Notes: a model not told the origin generated them from the letters alone. A stretch of 64,000 nucleotides of DNA from Mesorhizobium loti (GCA_014189435.1 CP050295.1:558001-622000); one strand, 5' to 3'. Numbered from the stretch's first letter, positions 39,253 to 49,464 are shown. Numbers and translations are program-made.

Positions 39253-39631
39253 ATGCGTTTCAAAGGGATTGACCTAAATCTCCTCGTTGTGCTCGACGCG
39301 CTGCTGGTGGAGCGCAGCCTCTCGGCGGCGGCCCGCCCCATCAACCTCAGTCAGCCGGCCATGAGTGCGGCCGTCGCCCCCGCTGCGCGATTTTTTCGGC
39401 GATGAACTGTTTACGACGAGCGGCCGCGAACGTTTTGTGACCCCGCGTGCGGCAGCACTTGCCCCCGCGGTTCGCGACGATCTCTGCACATCCAGTGCTC
39501 GATTATGGCTGTCCACCACAAGCAGCTGTCCGGCAGCTTACGTTCGAGAGATACATGTCGATGAGGCACGTCTCGGTCAGGTTCGGGCGTATTCTGAAGC
39601 CCTCCATCGAGGAATGGTTCTTGCTTGAACC
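39253..39631 (+). pseudogene. nodD: nodD relic, copy 2, frameshifted and internally deleted
   Basis: From 39253 the frame [20 protein letters not shown] is a good NodD start, followed by [11 protein letters not shown]. One extra base in the run GCCCCCG then shifts it; the other frame continues [21 protein letters not shown] jump to [19 protein letters not shown] and [10 protein letters not shown] (C-terminal NodD) shows that the middle is deleted. It cannot bind flavonoid or activate nod boxes. Confidence 0.85.
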
Positions 39632-40025
39632 CCCGTCGCGACCCATCGTCGGCATCGGCGGAAGACACTGTTCCATTTGCCATATTCATCAGGCAGATGA
39701 CGCCATTGCGCCCCGGTTCGGGCCATACATATCATGCCTTCGAAATAGCGCCGATTATCCTTGCGCCGGACGGCACCCTCGACCCCGCTGTGCTGGCAGC
39801 AGCGGCCCGATCAGTGCCCATTCCTCGTCCGATACCCCAATCCGCGCGCCCAACGCTGCCTCCAAAAGACAGCCTTGAATCAGCGACCGAGTCTAGCGTC
39901 AAGCTTTGTCCACGAAGCCTAAGCTAATAGACGACAGTGTCTCCAAACTTGCCCCAACACATGTGTGAGTTTTGCTACGCGCGCGAGTGCGCCTCGCACT
40001 CGTGCTTTGCCAGCCGCCCGCGGGC
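39632..40025. other. Unassigned stretch between nodD relic and acyltransferase gene
   Basis: Short frames only, with no recognised domain. No terminator found. Confidence 0.4.
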
Positions 40026-41897
40026 TTATTTCGTCACAGCAAGGGCATTGTCTGTGGCTAAAACCGGCCAGTATTTCGAAATTGCCAGAATGGCGCCGAC
40101 GGAAGAAAAATGACCGTAGTCGAAATAGAGAAACTCGCCTGCGTCGGCGTAGGGGCAGCGTCCTGCGCTACAGAGGAATTTCAGCGGATCGATAAAGGTG
40201 GCGCCTTTGGTAAATGAGCGCACACGATTGTTGATGTCGGGATCCATGGCCATTGGCCAGTATGTATCATCCGAATTTCTGCGCTTTGCGAAGAATGCGA
40301 TTTTCCGAACGTCGGTTATGAATTGCGGAGACTGGCCGATGACGAACACGCGCACACCCCGGCCACGAAGCGTATCGATCGTTTGCTGGAGACCGTCGAA
40401 ACTTCTCGCCTCGTAGTCGGTCCACCGCCCGCTGAGGACAACCGTCTTGATGCCTGCGTCCCGGATGATCTCCAAGGCCTTCTGATTGAACCGTATGCAA
40501 TCCGGGCGTGCATACGAGAAGTAAGAGAGAATCGGTGGACAGCCTGCGTAAGTATATTCCACGACGTTGGCTTGAATTTTCTTTTTGTTGGCCTCCAGCC
40601 CTGAAACATAGTGGGCGGCGAAGGAGTCGCCCCACAACAAAACGGTCGTAGCGAAGCCGCGAGTGCGTGTGCAGTCCTCGATGTTCCAGCTTTCGATCCG
40701 GCTCGAGCCCTCGTTGAAACAGGTCCCCTCGAGCCAGTCCCCGGCAGGAATCCGCTGCTGGGCATACTCCGGGAACCGTTGCGGAAAGCCGTTGCCGATC
40801 GCCCCGGCCGCCCCGCCAACGCAAACAAGAGCGATCGCACCCGCTGAAAAGGCGAAGATCGGCAACGGGGCGGTGAAGGACCTTTTCTGCCGAAACGGCT
40901 GCTCGATATACTTCCAGGAGAATGCAGCCAATGCGAAGCTTGCAACCGTCATCGCAATGATTATCGACGGGTCGAGATTTTGTAACGAAAGATAGTGCGC
41001 GAACGCATTGATCGGCCAGTGAACAAGATACAGCGAATAGGAGATGAGGCCGATCAAGACCAGTGGCCGGACTTCGAGTATGCGGCTAGCAATCGTCGAT
41101 GGGCTATTTTGGCCGACATAGATAAGGAGGGCCGTTCCGAGGCACGGATACAGCGCGTTGTAGCCCGGGAACGGATCGCTCTCCGAAATCGCGAAGAACC
41201 CGATGGCGAGAAGGCCAAATCCGGCCAGCCCTACCATTTCCATAAGAAATCGATTGTTCAACGGCGGGGGCCGTTTCAGCATGAGCACGGCGCCCAGCAT
41301 GAGTTCCCAGACTCGTGTCGGCAGCAGGTAGAATCCAGCGCTTGGCGCCAGCCATGTCGCCATGACCGCGAGCACGAAGCTGCCGAGAATGATCGGTAGG
41401 AGTGCTGTCAGCCAGCGCTTCGCAAAATAGCGATAGATCAGGAACATCAGGATTGGGGCAAAGATATAGTACTGCTCCTCGACCGAAAGCGACCACGTGT
41501 GCAACAGCGGTCGGAGCTCGGCATCGATGGAGAAGTAATTTGACGTTTTCCAAAAATAGATGTTTGACCAGAAAGTCGATGCCGCTATGACGCTGAGACT
41601 GAATTCGTGCAGATCTGACGGCAGAAGAATGAACAATGCCGCGATGCAGGTGAGGAGCGTGACAAAGATCAGGGCCGGCAGAATGCGTCGGGCACGGCGC
41701 CAGTAGAAGCTGACGATCGAAAACTCGCCGCGTTCAAGGTCTTCCAGAAGGCTTCCGGTGATCAGGTAGCCAGATATGACGAAGAAGATGTCCACACCGG
41801 TAAAACCGCCGGGAATTGCCGAGATTCCGAAATGGAACAGTACGACCGGCAACACCGCAAGGGCCCGAAGGCCATCGATATCACGCCTGTATGTCAT
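40026..41897 (-). CDS. OafA/OafB-type acyltransferase with C-terminal SGNH domain
   Basis: This is 623 residues from the ATG at 41897, which has an AGAGGA site; the longer upstream frame is unlikely. The N-terminal acyltransferase-3 domain begins MTYRRDIDGLRALAVLPVVL, with FFVISGYLITGSL, FYWRRARRILPAL and about ten membrane segments to residue 370. The C-terminal part is an SGNH hydrolase-like domain with LLWGDSFAAHY (Ser) and FDYGHFSSVGA (His). Such fused proteins acetylate O-antigens and other sugars. NolL and NodX, the known Nod factor acetyltransferases, lack the SGNH domain. A degenerate nod box 350 bp upstream and the nod neighbourhood suggest a Nod factor or surface polysaccharide target; not proven. 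Confidence 0.85.
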   Translation of the reverse strand: MTYRRDIDGLRALAVLPVVLFHFGISAIPGGFTGVDIFFVISGYLITGSLLEDLERGEFSIVSFYWRRARRILPALIFVTLLTCIAALFILLPSDLHEFSLSVIAASTFWSNIYFWKTSNYFSIDAELRPLLHTWSLSVEEQYYIFAPILMFLIYRYFAKRWLTALLPIILGSFVLAVMATWLAPSAGFYLLPTRVWELMLGAVLMLKRPPPLNNRFLMEMVGLAGFGLLAIGFFAISESDPFPGYNALYPCLGTALLIYVGQNSPSTIASRILEVRPLVLIGLISYSLYLVHWPINAFAHYLSLQNLDPSIIIAMTVASFALAAFSWKYIEQPFRQKRSFTAPLPIFAFSAGAIALVCVGGAAGAIGNGFPQRFPEYAQQRIPAGDWLEGTCFNEGSSRIESWNIEDCTRTRGFATTVLLWGDSFAAHYVSGLEANKKKIQANVVEYTYAGCPPILSYFSYARPDCIRFNQKALEIIRDAGIKTVVLSGRWTDYEARSFDGLQQTIDTLRGRGVRVFVIGQSPQFITDVRKIAFFAKRRNSDDTYWPMAMDPDINNRVRSFTKGATFIDPLKFLCSAGRCPYADAGEFLYFDYGHFSSVGAILAISKYWPVLATDNALAVTK

Positions 41898-42247
41898 TAA
41901 ATTAGTCCTCTGTTCACAGGCCACGGCGAATGTCGGCAGCACACAGTTTGGGCTGGCGTCGGTACCCGCAGCCCTTGGCGGCCACTCCCCTTCTGCTCGC
42001 CCGCAAAGCTCTCCGGACGTGTTCGACCATGTCATCGACGCCAGCCTCCTTCGCTGGGACAATGACATTTTCGGGGAAGGCATTCGGGTTAAGGCGTTCT
42101 CTGCTATTGACCCGCCGAACCAAGAAACATCCTGTGCCAGGTGTCCTGACGTGATTTCCAAGCATGAGGATCCATTGCGATGCTGCGTAGTCGGTTCCAA
42201 AAATCGGCACCAAAACTCAGTCGACGGCGGACTAACGTCTCCTCGCG
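41898..42247. other. Long leader of the acyltransferase gene
   Basis: On the minus strand a 99-codon frame (41914-42213, starting MVPIFGTDYAASQWILMLGN) occupies most of it. I do not recognise it and its ribosome site is poor. It could be a gene relic between the nod-box-like element and the acyltransferase. Confidence 0.4.
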
Positions 42248-42249
42248 CT

Positions 42250-42296
42250 ATTGAGCAAATCGATTTTGTTTATGCGGCCCCATCCAATTGATGGAT
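42250..42296 (-). promoter_or_regulatory. Degenerate nod-box-like element
   Basis: The minus strand reads ATCCATCAATTGGATG and, at the right distance, AACAAAATCGATTTGCTCAAT. ATCCA, GATG, AAAC and ATCGATTT of the NodD site are present; the central ATC and the 3' ACCAATC are altered, with a one-base shift. It points toward the acyltransferase gene. Confidence 0.5.
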
Positions 42297-42371
42297 GCAT
42301 GCCCCCCGGGCGCCTTCACTGCCGGAATTAAGGAGACTGGGGCTCGGTTCAGATAGAGGCGAACGAGACGA

Positions 42372-43080
42372 TCAGGTTGTGGCGTGACCGGAAGCGGCCA
42401 TCCTTGCTACAGCCTGATTGATGGTTCGCACGCCAAGCTTTGCCTTGGCGTTTTCCAGATGGAAGGTCACGGTGAGTTTCGAGAGGCCGAGGATCTGGCT
42501 GATATCCCACGCCGCGCCGCCCATTTCAGAGCTTCGAACTCCCGCGTCTTTGCGCCATCCACCACGCAATTGCCGGCGAGCCTGCGCCGGACATGAATGT
42601 GGAAGTTGATCGCTACCAACTGCAAGGCTTTTTCGTAGCATTCCAGCGACCGCAAGACAGGCGGACGCGCCTCATCTGAAGCGAAGGTCAGCCAGCAAAG
42701 CGGCCGCGATGATCATGCATGGACATGGTCAAGCCGCACCGAATGCCAAACTGAGCTGCGTTTTCCAAAACTTCTTGCTGCGAGGCTGGCAAATACCGAT
42801 GATCTCGATCCAGCCCCCAGTGGAAAGTATCCCAGCCTCGCAGCCCGCGCAGGATCACCGGATCGACGCTGTGGTAGCGCGGTTGCAGATAATTGGAGGT
42901 CCAGGAAGAAGGATAATTCGAGATCACTAACGGCGTGTCGCTGGAGGCTGGCGGGTAAGTGAAGTAAGCGAAGAGCGGAAATTCCAAGCCGGCGGCGGCC
43001 GAGGCCATTGCCTCGTGGAGATCCGCAGCATCGACGCTTGCTGAAAGTTGCTCGATGAATTTTTCAAATAGCCGATGCAT
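42372..43080 (-). pseudogene. LuxR/TraR-type quorum-sensing regulator, frameshifted
   Basis: The first frame starts MHRLFEKFIEQLSASVDAAD and has the autoinducer-binding pattern SSWTSNYLQPRYHSVDPVI (conserved Trp, Tyr, Asp). At about 42687 one base is missing and the frame moves to LTFASDEARPPVLRSLECYE. Near 42530 it moves again to the LuxR helix-turn-helix AWDISQILGLSKLTVTFHLE, ending at 42372. TraR-like proteins control conjugative transfer in rhizobia. Two shifts make it inactive. Confidence 0.8.
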
Positions 43081-43189
43081 CTGGTTTTGCGTAAACTCCG
43101 CGGATGTTCCTCGATGCCAGGCGCGGGGCTCGGGCTAAACGATCGCGAATCGAAGCGACGCGCAGGATCTAGTCCCCATCATCGCTCCC

Positions 43190-43665
43190 ATTACTTTCCT
43201 GCTTCTGCTTGAAGACAACGCCGCGAACCTGACCAATTGCCAGGCGGTGACGTTGACACATTGTCGATGAGCCGTGTGTCGCCCAGCCAAGCCGCGACAA
43301 GCAGCCGTGCCGGTCGGTCAAGGCTTGCCAAAGCTCGCAGATCTGTTTCCCCGCGAAGTTCCAGGTATTCGACCTCGCGATAGCCGGCGGCCAGAATTGT
43401 TGCACGCGCTTCATCAAGCGTTGGCTGACGGGAGAGCCGCGCTCAAGCCGCTCGGCCGTATCGAAGAGGACCGATGCCAGCTTTGGGGCGATGACGCGTT
43501 CCGCTGGCGAGAGCCGGACGTTGCGCAATATCAAGGTCCCTCACCATGCGTCTGACAGTCTGAAGCTGCTGGAAATCCTTCTCGCCAAAAAACGCGAAGT
43601 CAGCGCCGGTCTGCGGAAAGAGCTTGGCCACGACCGTCGCCACACCATCGACAGCCAGCTGCGCT
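43190..43665 (-). pseudogene. panC: panC (pantothenate synthetase) C-terminal relic
   Basis: The frame begins within [20 protein letters not shown] and [20 protein letters not shown], the PanC ATP/pantoate region. It then breaks; [20 protein letters not shown] and, in another frame, EVEYLELRGETDLRALASLD complete the C-terminus. The N-terminal half with the HIGH motif is absent. PanC joins pantoate and beta-alanine. The relic suggests the vitamin cluster once included pan genes. Confidence 0.8.
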
Positions 43666-43844
43666 CAACCCGCGCCTCCTTCCCTTGCGTTACCCGCTGC
43701 GGGTGTCGCGTTTGGCATATTTTTGTGCAAATGCGAAGAGCTAAAAAAGCGGACTTGCGGATCTGCGGTGTTGACGCGCAGACCTCCACGCTTACACTAA
43801 ATCGATTAAGGCGCCCCTAGCTCTGGGCCAACCACTTCGCGGAC

Positions 43845-44804
43845 ATGGACCACAAGAAAACAGGAACCAGGAAAGACAGAGCCGCCATCAAGGCCGGCCA
43901 AGTCAAAGTCGATTTGATCGCCGTTGTCGTCGCCGTCAATGACAGTGAACCCTGTGTCCTAACAATCGGCCGGATGAACACCCTTCCCTCCGGACCGTTT
44001 GCGCTCGAGCACCGATCGCTGCAATCCGGCCTGAGGGGGTGGGTCGAGCATCAGACCGGCCATTCGCTTGGGTACACCGAGCAACTCTACACGTTCGCGG
44101 ATCGGGACCGCATCGGCGCCGAGCGCGAGCGCGCCATCTCCATCAGCTATCTCGCACTGACCCGCAAGGAACAGAGCTCGACCGAGTGCGGCTGGCGAAG
44201 TTGGTACGAATATTTTCCATGGGAGGATCACCGCTCCGGCACGCCGCCGGTGATGCTGGATTTTGTGCGACCGCGCTTGATCGAGTGGGCGGATGGCGCA
44301 AGCGACGCAGCCACGCGACGCGAACGCCGTCAGCGGTCGGCGATAGCGTTCGGCTTCGATGATCGCCATTGGAACGAGGAACTCGCGCTTCAACGCTATG
44401 AGTTGCTTTACGAAGCAGGCCTGGTTCAGGAGGCCGGAAGCGGCACGGACGCGACCCCGCTTCCCCTGGTGCCCAGCGAGTCCATGGTCGCCGATCATCG
44501 CCGCATCGTGGCGACCGGCATTGCGCGGCTGCGCTCTAAAATCAAATACCGGCCGGTCGTCTTCGAGCTTATGCAGCCGACTTTCACACTGCTGCAGCTG
44601 CAGCGAACGGTGGAAGCCTTAGCTGGCAGGCTCATCAACAAGCCGAACTTCCGCAGGCTTGTTGAGCAGCAGGAGCTGGTCGAGGAAACTGGCGAGACTT
44701 CCGTTGATACGGGGGGGCGACCAGCAAAGCTCTATCGTTTCCGCCGTGGGGTCCTCGATGAAAGGGCGGTCGCGGGCACAAAATTGCCGCTGACGCGGGC
44801 TTGA
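43845..44804 (+). CDS. nadQ: NadQ/NrtR-type NAD biosynthesis repressor (Nudix plus winged helix)
   Basis: This is 319 residues starting MDHKKTGTRKDRAAIKAGQV. Residues about 20-180 form a Nudix-like domain (VDLIAVVVAVNDSEPCVLTI) without the full catalytic Nudix box. The C-terminal part is a winged helix: FELMQPTFTLLQLQRTVEAL, NKPNFRRLVEQQ and GGRPAKLYRFR. This is the COG4111 (NadQ) architecture described as a regulator of nadABC in alphaproteobacteria. It lies directly upstream of nadA on the same strand, and its stop overlaps the -35 box of the nadA promoter, which supports local control. Confidence 0.8.
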   Translation: MDHKKTGTRKDRAAIKAGQVKVDLIAVVVAVNDSEPCVLTIGRMNTLPSGPFALEHRSLQSGLRGWVEHQTGHSLGYTEQLYTFADRDRIGAERERAISISYLALTRKEQSSTECGWRSWYEYFPWEDHRSGTPPVMLDFVRPRLIEWADGASDAATRRERRQRSAIAFGFDDRHWNEELALQRYELLYEAGLVQEAGSGTDATPLPLVPSESMVADHRRIVATGIARLRSKIKYRPVVFELMQPTFTLLQLQRTVEALAGRLINKPNFRRLVEQQELVEETGETSVDTGGRPAKLYRFRRGVLDERAVAGTKLPLTRA

Positions 44805-44830
44805 CAACCTTATAGTCAAGGTAGACATAT
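44801..44830 (+). promoter_or_regulatory. Promoter of nadABC, with imperfect inverted repeat
   Basis: TTGACA (44801-44806) and GACATA (44824-44829) are 17 bases apart. The TTGACA contains the nadQ stop. TATAGTC and GACATAT form a weak inverted repeat across the spacing, a candidate NadQ operator. Confidence 0.5.
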
Positions 44831-44867
44831 CCCCTTATTATCAGATCGAATATAATCGGAGGCGCTG

Positions 44868-45842
44868 ATGACTGGGGCGTTACCTACTGCCGCGTCGTTG
44901 TACGAGCGCGTCCGGCGCGTGGTCCCGCCAGTCGAATGGTCGGCCTTTGCAAACGACATTGATGCCATCCTCGCGCTGAAGCGGGAGCGCAACGCCATCA
45001 TCCTAGCGCACAATTATCAGACGCCTGAGATCTTCCATTGCGTCGCAGACGTCGTCGGCGACAGCCTCGCACTGGCCCGTAAAGCAATGGCGGTGGATGC
45101 CGACATCATCGTGGTTGCCGGCGTGCATTTCATGGCCGAGACCGCAAAGCTGCTAAATCCGAACACGACCGTGCTCATCCCGGACATGGGCGCCGGTTGC
45201 TCACTGGCGGATTCGATCACGGCACAAGATGTGCAGCTGATGCGGCAGCGCTATCCGGAGGTCCCGGTTGTCACCTATGTCAATACGTCCGCCGCCGTGA
45301 AGGCCCAATCCGACATCTGCTGCACCTCGGGCAACGCCAAGGCGGTAGTGGAATCGCTCGGCGTGCCGCGTGTGATCATGCTGCCCGATGAATTTCTTGC
45401 GAAGAACATCGCCGCCCAGACGAAGGTCGAGATCATCGCCTGGAAGGGTCATTGCGAGGTGCATGAGCGCTTCACCCCGGCCGATATCCGCGAGCTGCGC
45501 GCTGCACACGCGGGCGTGGTCGTACTCGCCCATCCCGAATGTCCGCCCGACGTTGTCAGAGAGGCGGATTTCTCGGGGTCGACGGCCGCCATGTCGGATT
45601 ATGTCGAGCGGGAGAAACCGGCACGGGTCGTGTTGATGACGGAATGTTCGATGAGCGACAACGTCGCGGTCGCGCATCCCGACGTCGAGTTCGTTCGCCC
45701 CTGCAATCTTTGCCCACACATGAAGCGCATCACGCTCGCCAACATTCGCGCCGCGCTCGAGGAGAACCGGTACGAGATCCGGATCGATCCCGGGATAGCC
45801 GACCCCGCCCGCCGCGCGGTCGAGCGCATGCTTTCAATATGA
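44868..45842 (+). CDS. nadA: NadA: quinolinate synthase
   Basis: This is 324 residues starting [20 protein letters not shown], with a GGAGG site. The 4Fe-4S ligand cysteines are in [18 protein letters not shown] and LCPHMKR, and the conserved ILAHNYQ is near the start. NadA condenses iminoaspartate from NadB with dihydroxyacetone phosphate to form quinolinate. The stop overlaps the NadB start (ATGA). First gene of nadABC behind the regulator and intact. Confidence 0.95.
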   Translation: MTGALPTAASLYERVRRVVPPVEWSAFANDIDAILALKRERNAIILAHNYQTPEIFHCVADVVGDSLALARKAMAVDADIIVVAGVHFMAETAKLLNPNTTVLIPDMGAGCSLADSITAQDVQLMRQRYPEVPVVTYVNTSAAVKAQSDICCTSGNAKAVVESLGVPRVIMLPDEFLAKNIAAQTKVEIIAWKGHCEVHERFTPADIRELRAAHAGVVVLAHPECPPDVVREADFSGSTAAMSDYVEREKPARVVLMTECSMSDNVAVAHPDVEFVRPCNLCPHMKRITLANIRAALEENRYEIRIDPGIADPARRAVERMLSI

Positions 45843-47380
45843 ACCTTGATGTCCTCGACATCGCCGGAGCGCCGGTCGTCATCGGCGCCGGCATTGCCGG
45901 CCTGATGACGGCGCTTCATCTAGCGCCGGAACCGGTCGTGCTTCTGTCCAATGCGCCGCTTGGAACCGGAGTCTGCAGCGAGCTCGCTCAGGGTGGTCTT
46001 GCGGCAAGTCTCGGCGGCGACGACGACCCCGAACTTCATCTTTGCGACACAATTGCAGCCGGCGACGGCCTCTGCGACGAGGCGACGGTGCGGCGAGTGG
46101 TCCGGGCTGCAACCAATGCGATCAAGACCCTGGACCGCTTCGGCGTCGCCTTCGACCGCTACCCTGAAGGCGCTTTGCGGCTCGGGCTTGAGGCAGCACA
46201 TTCGCAACGGCGGATCGTGCATGCCGGCGGCGACGCCACGGGTCGGGAGCTGGTCCGCGCACTCATCGCCGCAGCGCGCCGGACAGCCTCGATCACTATT
46301 CTCGAAAACGTGGAGGTCCGCCGCCTGATCGTGGAAGACGGGTCGGTCATCGCCGTGGTCGCGGTCGGGTACGCGGGTGCGGTCGCTTTGCCCACGCGCC
46401 GCGCGGTGCTGGCAACCGGCGGCATCGGCGGCCTGTTTTTCGACACGACAAACCCGCCTGGCTCATGGGGACACGGGCTGGCACTCGCTGCCTGGGCCGG
46501 GGCAGAGCTCGCCGACCTGGAATTCGTGCAGTTCCATCCGACCGCCCTCGACACCCCGGGTCGGCCGATGCCGCTGGTGAGCGAAGCAGTGCGCGGCGAA
46601 GGCGCGATGCTCATTGACGAGCGAGGAGAGCGCTTCCTCGCTGAAACGCCTGGCGGCGAGCTTGCGCCTCGCGACGTGGTGGCGCGCGCCGTTTGGCATC
46701 AGCTTGCTGCCGGGGGCCGCGTGTTCCTGGACGCGCGGCGATGTCTCGGCCCTAGTTTTGAAAAGCGCTTCCCAGGCATTGCCGGTTTGTGCCGCGAGGC
46801 AGGCGTAGATCCTGCGACCGACCCGATTCCGGTGCGCCCAGCGGCACATTATCACATGGGCGGCGTTGCCGTAGACGCCGGCGGCCGCAGCTCCGTCGAG
46901 GGATTGTGGGCGTGCGGCGAGGTTGCTTGTACTGGCCTGCACGGCGCCAATCGTCTCGCAAGCAACTCGCTCACCGAAGCGGCGGTCACCGCGAGCTGGG
47001 TTGCTGAAAGCGTTGCCGGCGCATCGTATACCCGGCGACGGCGTGTATGTTCCACGTTGGTGCCTCCACGGCCAGACGCTTCAGGCATCAGGGCGGTCGT
47101 CTCCGCCGCACTCGGCATCATCCGCGATGGCCAGACGATGCGCGAAGCGGTGGCGACCCTGCTGCCGATGGCAGGCCACGACGGCCCCAAGTCCGGCCCG
47201 GCTTTGGTCTCACTGATGCTGGCCGTTGCAGCCCTACGGCGAGAAGAGAGCCGCGGCGCGCACTGTCGATCCGATTTCCCCCGGCGCGATGCAGACGCGT
47301 GTACGTCACGGCTGACGCTGAACAGCGCAATGCAGGCCGCCGCCGCACTCAGTTGCCGGGCACCGACACGGAGCACGTGA
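45839..47380 (+). CDS. nadB: NadB: L-aspartate oxidase
   Basis: The ATG at 45839 overlaps the nadA stop and gives [20 protein letters not shown] with the FAD motif [37 protein letters not shown] and [12 protein letters not shown] are flavoprotein family motifs. 513 residues. It oxidises L-aspartate to iminoaspartate for NadA. The N-terminus is about 10 residues shorter than some relatives, and the C-terminal tail (after [18 protein letters not shown]) is variable. Intact and coupled to both neighbours. Confidence 0.95.
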   Translation: MNLDVLDIAGAPVVIGAGIAGLMTALHLAPEPVVLLSNAPLGTGVCSELAQGGLAASLGGDDDPELHLCDTIAAGDGLCDEATVRRVVRAATNAIKTLDRFGVAFDRYPEGALRLGLEAAHSQRRIVHAGGDATGRELVRALIAAARRTASITILENVEVRRLIVEDGSVIAVVAVGYAGAVALPTRRAVLATGGIGGLFFDTTNPPGSWGHGLALAAWAGAELADLEFVQFHPTALDTPGRPMPLVSEAVRGEGAMLIDERGERFLAETPGGELAPRDVVARAVWHQLAAGGRVFLDARRCLGPSFEKRFPGIAGLCREAGVDPATDPIPVRPAAHYHMGGVAVDAGGRSSVEGLWACGEVACTGLHGANRLASNSLTEAAVTASWVAESVAGASYTRRRRVCSTLVPPRPDASGIRAVVSAALGIIRDGQTMREAVATLLPMAGHDGPKSGPALVSLMLAVAALRREESRGAHCRSDFPRRDADACTSRLTLNSAMQAAAALSCRAPTRST

Positions 47381-47381
47381 T

Positions 47382-48263
47382 ATGGTTTCATTCTCACCCC
47401 TCCCCTCGACCCTGATCGAACCGATCGTGCGCGGTGCCCTTCTCGAAGACCTTGGCAGATGCGGCGACCTGACCAGCGATGCAGTGATCCCCCACGATTG
47501 CATTGCCACCTTGGTGCTCAAATCGCGACAGGCGGGCATCGTTGCCGGGCTCGATCTGGTCGCGTACGCCTTCCTGCTCGTGGAGCCCGCGATCGACATT
47601 CACATTTGGCGTCCTGACGGCAGTGATGTCGGGGCGGGCGAAACCATCGCGAAGCTGTGTGGACCGGCGCGCGGCCTGCTCGCAGCCGAGCGCACAGCGC
47701 TCAATTTCCTGTGTCGCCTGAGCGGCATTGCCACAGCCACAGCGGCGATGGTGGAGTCCGTGCGTGGCCACAAGGCGAGGATCGTATGCACTCGAAAGAC
47801 GACTCCCGGCCTGCGCGCGCTGGAGAAATACGCCGTGCGCGTCGGCGGCGGCGCCAATCACCGCTTCGGGCTCGACGACGGCGTGCTTATCAAGGACAAC
47901 CACATAGCGATCGCCGGTGACATCCGCACAGCTATAGAGCGGGCGCGCGCCGCCGCAGGCCACATGGTGAAGATCGAGGTTGAGGTCGACACGCTGGAAC
48001 AGCTGGATATCGCGCTTACAGTTGGAGTCGACGCGGTGCTGCTGGACAATATGTCAGTCGAGGACCTTGCCCGCGCCGTGGCAACGGTCGGCGGCCGCAC
48101 AATCACCGAGGCCTCAGGTCGGGTGACTCCGAAAACGGCTCCCGCAATCGCAGCCACCGGTGTCGATCTCATTTCCATGGGCTGGCTGACCCACAGCGCG
48201 CCGATCCTCGATATCGGCCTGGACATGCCAGCCCTGGGAAACATCGGCACCCGCTTGAACTGA
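47382..48263 (+). CDS. nadC: NadC: nicotinate-nucleotide pyrophosphorylase
   Basis: This is 293 residues; the ATG is one base from the nadB stop. LLAAERTALNFLCRLSGIAT, CTRKTTPGLRALEKYAV and KDNHIAIAG are classic quinolinate phosphoribosyltransferase motifs, with IEVEVDTLEQL near the barrel end. It turns quinolinate and PRPP into nicotinate mononucleotide. It completes nadABC. The following 190 bp before bioB hold no gene or clear terminator. Confidence 0.95.
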   Translation: MVSFSPLPSTLIEPIVRGALLEDLGRCGDLTSDAVIPHDCIATLVLKSRQAGIVAGLDLVAYAFLLVEPAIDIHIWRPDGSDVGAGETIAKLCGPARGLLAAERTALNFLCRLSGIATATAAMVESVRGHKARIVCTRKTTPGLRALEKYAVRVGGGANHRFGLDDGVLIKDNHIAIAGDIRTAIERARAAAGHMVKIEVEVDTLEQLDIALTVGVDAVLLDNMSVEDLARAVATVGGRTITEASGRVTPKTAPAIAATGVDLISMGWLTHSAPILDIGLDMPALGNIGTRLN

Positions 48264-48453
48264 TGGAGACGAAATGAAGAGCAGTACCCCTCGGACCTGC
48301 ATGCAGCGAAAAGGTGCTCGAAGCGAGCCTGTTACCGTTCAACGACGTGAGATTCGAGGCGCATTGCGCTGACGACGGTCATAGCGCTGCGAGCCCCGCC
48401 GGTCGATTGACCCCTGCACGCGCTCGCCAACCAGCAACAAAAGGCTTTTGAAG

Positions 48454-49464
48454 ATGACGATTGAAATGAACGCGGAAACCGATGTGAACCAGGTTGTGGA
48501 CACCATCGACGTAGCGCTACCCCGATGGTGCAGCAAGGAGGCGGAGGCGATCCACGGCATGCCGTTCAATGACCTGCTCTTCCTGGCTCAGACGGTTCAC
48601 CGCCAGAACTTCGATCGCAACCGGGTGCAGCTGTCGCGGCTGCTCAGCATCAAGACCGGCGGATGCCCGGAGGATTGCGGTTATTGCAGCCAGTCTGCAC
48701 ATCACAAGACCGGCTTGATGGCCACGAAGCTGATGGAGGTCGAGCGGGTCATCACTGAGGCGACCAAGGCGCGTGACGCCGGCGCCACCCGCTATTGCAT
48801 GGGCGCGGCCTGGCGCAACCCGAAGGAGCGTGACATGAACGCCCTGATCGCCATGGTCCAGGGCATAAAGGCACTCGGCATGGAGACCTGCATGACGCTC
48901 GGCATGCTCGAACTTGGCCAGGCGCAACGCTTAAAGGCGGCCGGCCTCGACTACTATAACCACAACATCGACACCTCCGAGCGCTACTACCCAGAGGTTG
49001 TCTCGACCCACACCTTTGCCGACCGGCTGCAAACGCTTGGCCACGTGCGCGAGGCTGGCATAAAGGTCTGCTGCGGTGGCATTTTCGGGATGGGCGAGGA
49101 AAAGGCCGACCGCATCGACATGCTGGTCACGCTGGCCAACCTGCCTGAGCCGCCCGAAAGCGTGCCGATCAACCTTCTGATCCCCATCAAGGGCACGCCG
49201 CTTGCCGAGGCCGGCCCCCTCGACCCGCTCGCCTTCGTGCGTACAATTGCGCTCGCTCGCGTCATGATGCCCAAGTCCTTTATAAGGCTGTCCGCCGGCA
49301 GGACGGCGATGAGCGACGAAATGCAGGCACTGTGCTTTTTCGCCGGCGCCAATTCCATATTCGTTGGGGACACGCTGCTGACGGCGGAAAATCCCGGCGA
49401 GGACAAGGATCTTTTGCTCTTCCGGCGCCTTGGCATCGAGCCGATGGCAGTCGAGGCGCAATGA
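48454..49464 (+). CDS. bioB: BioB: biotin synthase
   Basis: The ATG at 48454 has an AAAAGG site nine bases away; a TTG six bases earlier is less likely. 336 residues. The radical SAM cluster is C-x3-C-x2-C at Cys71, 75 and 78 ([12 protein letters not shown]), and the 2Fe-2S ligands are in YCMGAAWR and METCMTLG. It inserts sulfur into dethiobiotin. The stop overlaps the bioF start (ATGA). First gene of bioBFDAZ. I see no BioR-type palindrome in the leader. Confidence 0.95.
   Translation: MTIEMNAETDVNQVVDTIDVALPRWCSKEAEAIHGMPFNDLLFLAQTVHRQNFDRNRVQLSRLLSIKTGGCPEDCGYCSQSAHHKTGLMATKLMEVERVITEATKARDAGATRYCMGAAWRNPKERDMNALIAMVQGIKALGMETCMTLGMLELGQAQRLKAAGLDYYNHNIDTSERYYPEVVSTHTFADRLQTLGHVREAGIKVCCGGIFGMGEEKADRIDMLVTLANLPEPPESVPINLLIPIKGTPLAEAGPLDPLAFVRTIALARVMMPKSFIRLSAGRTAMSDEMQALCFFAGANSIFVGDTLLTAENPGEDKDLLLFRRLGIEPMAVEAQ

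Noticed and set aside
41914..42213. 99-codon frame before the acyltransferase as a nod gene
   Set aside because: No recognisable Nod protein motif and poor ribosome site; listed only as leader content.
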